From: DATLFA01 sp039934635
GTDB lineage: Bacteria; Actinomycetota; Acidimicrobiia; Acidimicrobiales; WLNW01
Direction of reading: 5' to 3'
Assembly (NCBI GenBank): GCA_039934635.1
Contig: JBDTLT010000076.1
Location: 1-22,289 of the forward strand
DNA: 22,289 nucleotides
The position numbers were made by a program, and so were the translations under genes. Numbering within the stretch: the stretch's first letter is position 1; every line of letters starts with the position of its first letter. Shown here piece after piece: positions 21,766 to 22,289 of the stretch. The notes under the pieces are model-generated. The model searched no databases. It was not told where the DNA came from and saw only the letters and a list, made by a program, of their open reading frames with translations.

Positions 21766-22289
21766 GTGAATGGATTTACGCGCGAAGAGCTCGCCCGTGT
21801 CGCGCTCGCCGAAGGCATGTACTTTCCCGAGCACGTCATCGATCAGCTCGTGGCTGCCATCGATGCGGGCAAACACGTCATTCTTACCGGTCCTCCCGGC
21901 ACCGGGAAGACCACGCTCGCCTACCTGGCATCAGAGGTCGCTCGCCGGGCCATGTTGTGCACGGGCTACCTCCCGACGACGGCAACGAGCGAGTGGACGA
22001 CGTTCGAGACGATCGGCGGCCTGCAGCCGACACCCGACGGCTTGATCTACCGCCCCGGCCTTTTTGTCGAAGCCATCGAGAAGGGCCGCTGGCTCGTCAT
22101 CGACGAGCTCAACCGTTCGAACTTCGACCGTGCCTTCGGACAGCTCTTCACGGTGCTCTCCGGTGCGGCGGTGGTGTTGCCGTTCAAGCGCAAGGGCCAG
22201 AACCGCCCGATCTCGCTCGTGCCCGCCGGTGTCGAGCCGCCGGAGGACACCGACATCATCCGCGTACCCGCCAACTGGCGGATCATCGC
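21766..22289 (+). CDS. AAA ATPase of the MoxR/McrB (AAA_5) type, 5' part only
   Basis: The first 174 codons of an AAA+ ATPase. Walker A is GPPGTGKT at about residues 44-51 (VILTGPPGTGKTTLAYLA), and Walker B is WLVIDELNRSN (about 107-117), the ELNRSN variant common to McrB-like and MoxR-like AAA_5 proteins. FETIGGLQPTPDGLIYRPGLFVEAIEKG between the two is the usual pore-loop/insert segment of the type. GTG 21766 is the only start between the preceding in-frame stop and Walker A. MoxR ATPases usually act with a von Willebrand A protein in metal insertion or complex assembly; a partner would lie outside the window. The gene is cut by the window end before the sensor and arginine-finger motifs. 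Confidence 0.88.
   Translation, partial: MNGFTREELARVALAEGMYFPEHVIDQLVAAIDAGKHVILTGPPGTGKTTLAYLASEVARRAMLCTGYLPTTATSEWTTFETIGGLQPTPDGLIYRPGLFVEAIEKGRWLVIDELNRSNFDRAFGQLFTVLSGAAVVLPFKRKGQNRPISLVPAGVEPPEDTDIIRVPANWRII

Noticed and set aside
1..22289. tRNA or rRNA genes
   Set aside because: I found no cloverleaf-like arrangement with a GTTCRANNC arm in the intergenic gaps, which are mostly under 100 bases.

Overview
The window comes from a high-GC (roughly 65%) actinobacterium, most likely of the class Acidimicrobiia. The evidence is the combination of a Pup-proteasome ATPase (ARC/Mpa), a fused F420-pathway FO synthase (FbiC), an actinobacterial transketolase/transaldolase pair, strong G/C bias at third codon positions, and frequent GTG starts with 4-base GTGA overlaps. 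The lineage is inferred from gene content; no rRNA gene is present. The window is ordinary dense chromosome apart from about 640 bp near 15.9-16.5 kb.

Layout. (1) 1-1185: the 5' part of the proteasome ATPase gene on the minus strand, divergent from a small ferredoxin whose second cluster ligand position is Asp. (2) 6139-1208, minus strand: a tight run of eight genes. These are a D-Ala-D-Ala carboxypeptidase (PBP4 type), a stand-alone Lon N-domain protein, three small membrane or basic proteins, a ubiquitin-like sulfur carrier (TtuB-like, ending GGAR), a TtuA tRNA 2-thiolation enzyme with all its cluster and zinc ligands, and TrmI (tRNA m1A58 methyltransferase). The last three are joined by overlaps or very short gaps and form a T-loop modification module. 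(3) 6309-8634, plus strand: a fatty acid desaturase, an unrecognised 127-aa protein and a FIST-domain sensor protein. (4) 8728-11842, plus strand: transketolase and transaldolase, the non-oxidative pentose phosphate branch. (5) 11910-15868, plus strand: an HxlR regulator that appears leaderless, with an operator-like inverted repeat over its promoter, overlapping fbiC by 4 bases, then a LOG-family nucleotide hydrolase.

(6) 15869-16508: a patch with few genes. It holds two identical 14-bp palindromes, a 19-bp tandem repeat, an isolated 17-bp palindrome, and two overlapping minus-strand mini-genes of 50 and 48 codons. (7) 20880-16509, minus strand: a glycolate oxidase operon (glcD, glcE, glcF), then a 68-aa protein and a META-domain anchored protein. 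(8) 20968-22289, plus strand: a Cys-rich protein resembling the YkgJ/DUF3109 type, then the start of a MoxR/McrB-type AAA ATPase cut by the window edge.

The best lead is the ttuB-ttuA-trmI module. In Thermus these activities cooperate on the tRNA T-loop (s2T54 and m1A58). Here they are encoded together in what looks like a mesophile-type actinobacterial genome, close to the proteasome ATPase, and the ubiquitin-like protein carries two residues beyond its GG. The second lead is the leaderless HxlR-fbiC unit, which suggests a dedicated regulator for coenzyme F420 synthesis.
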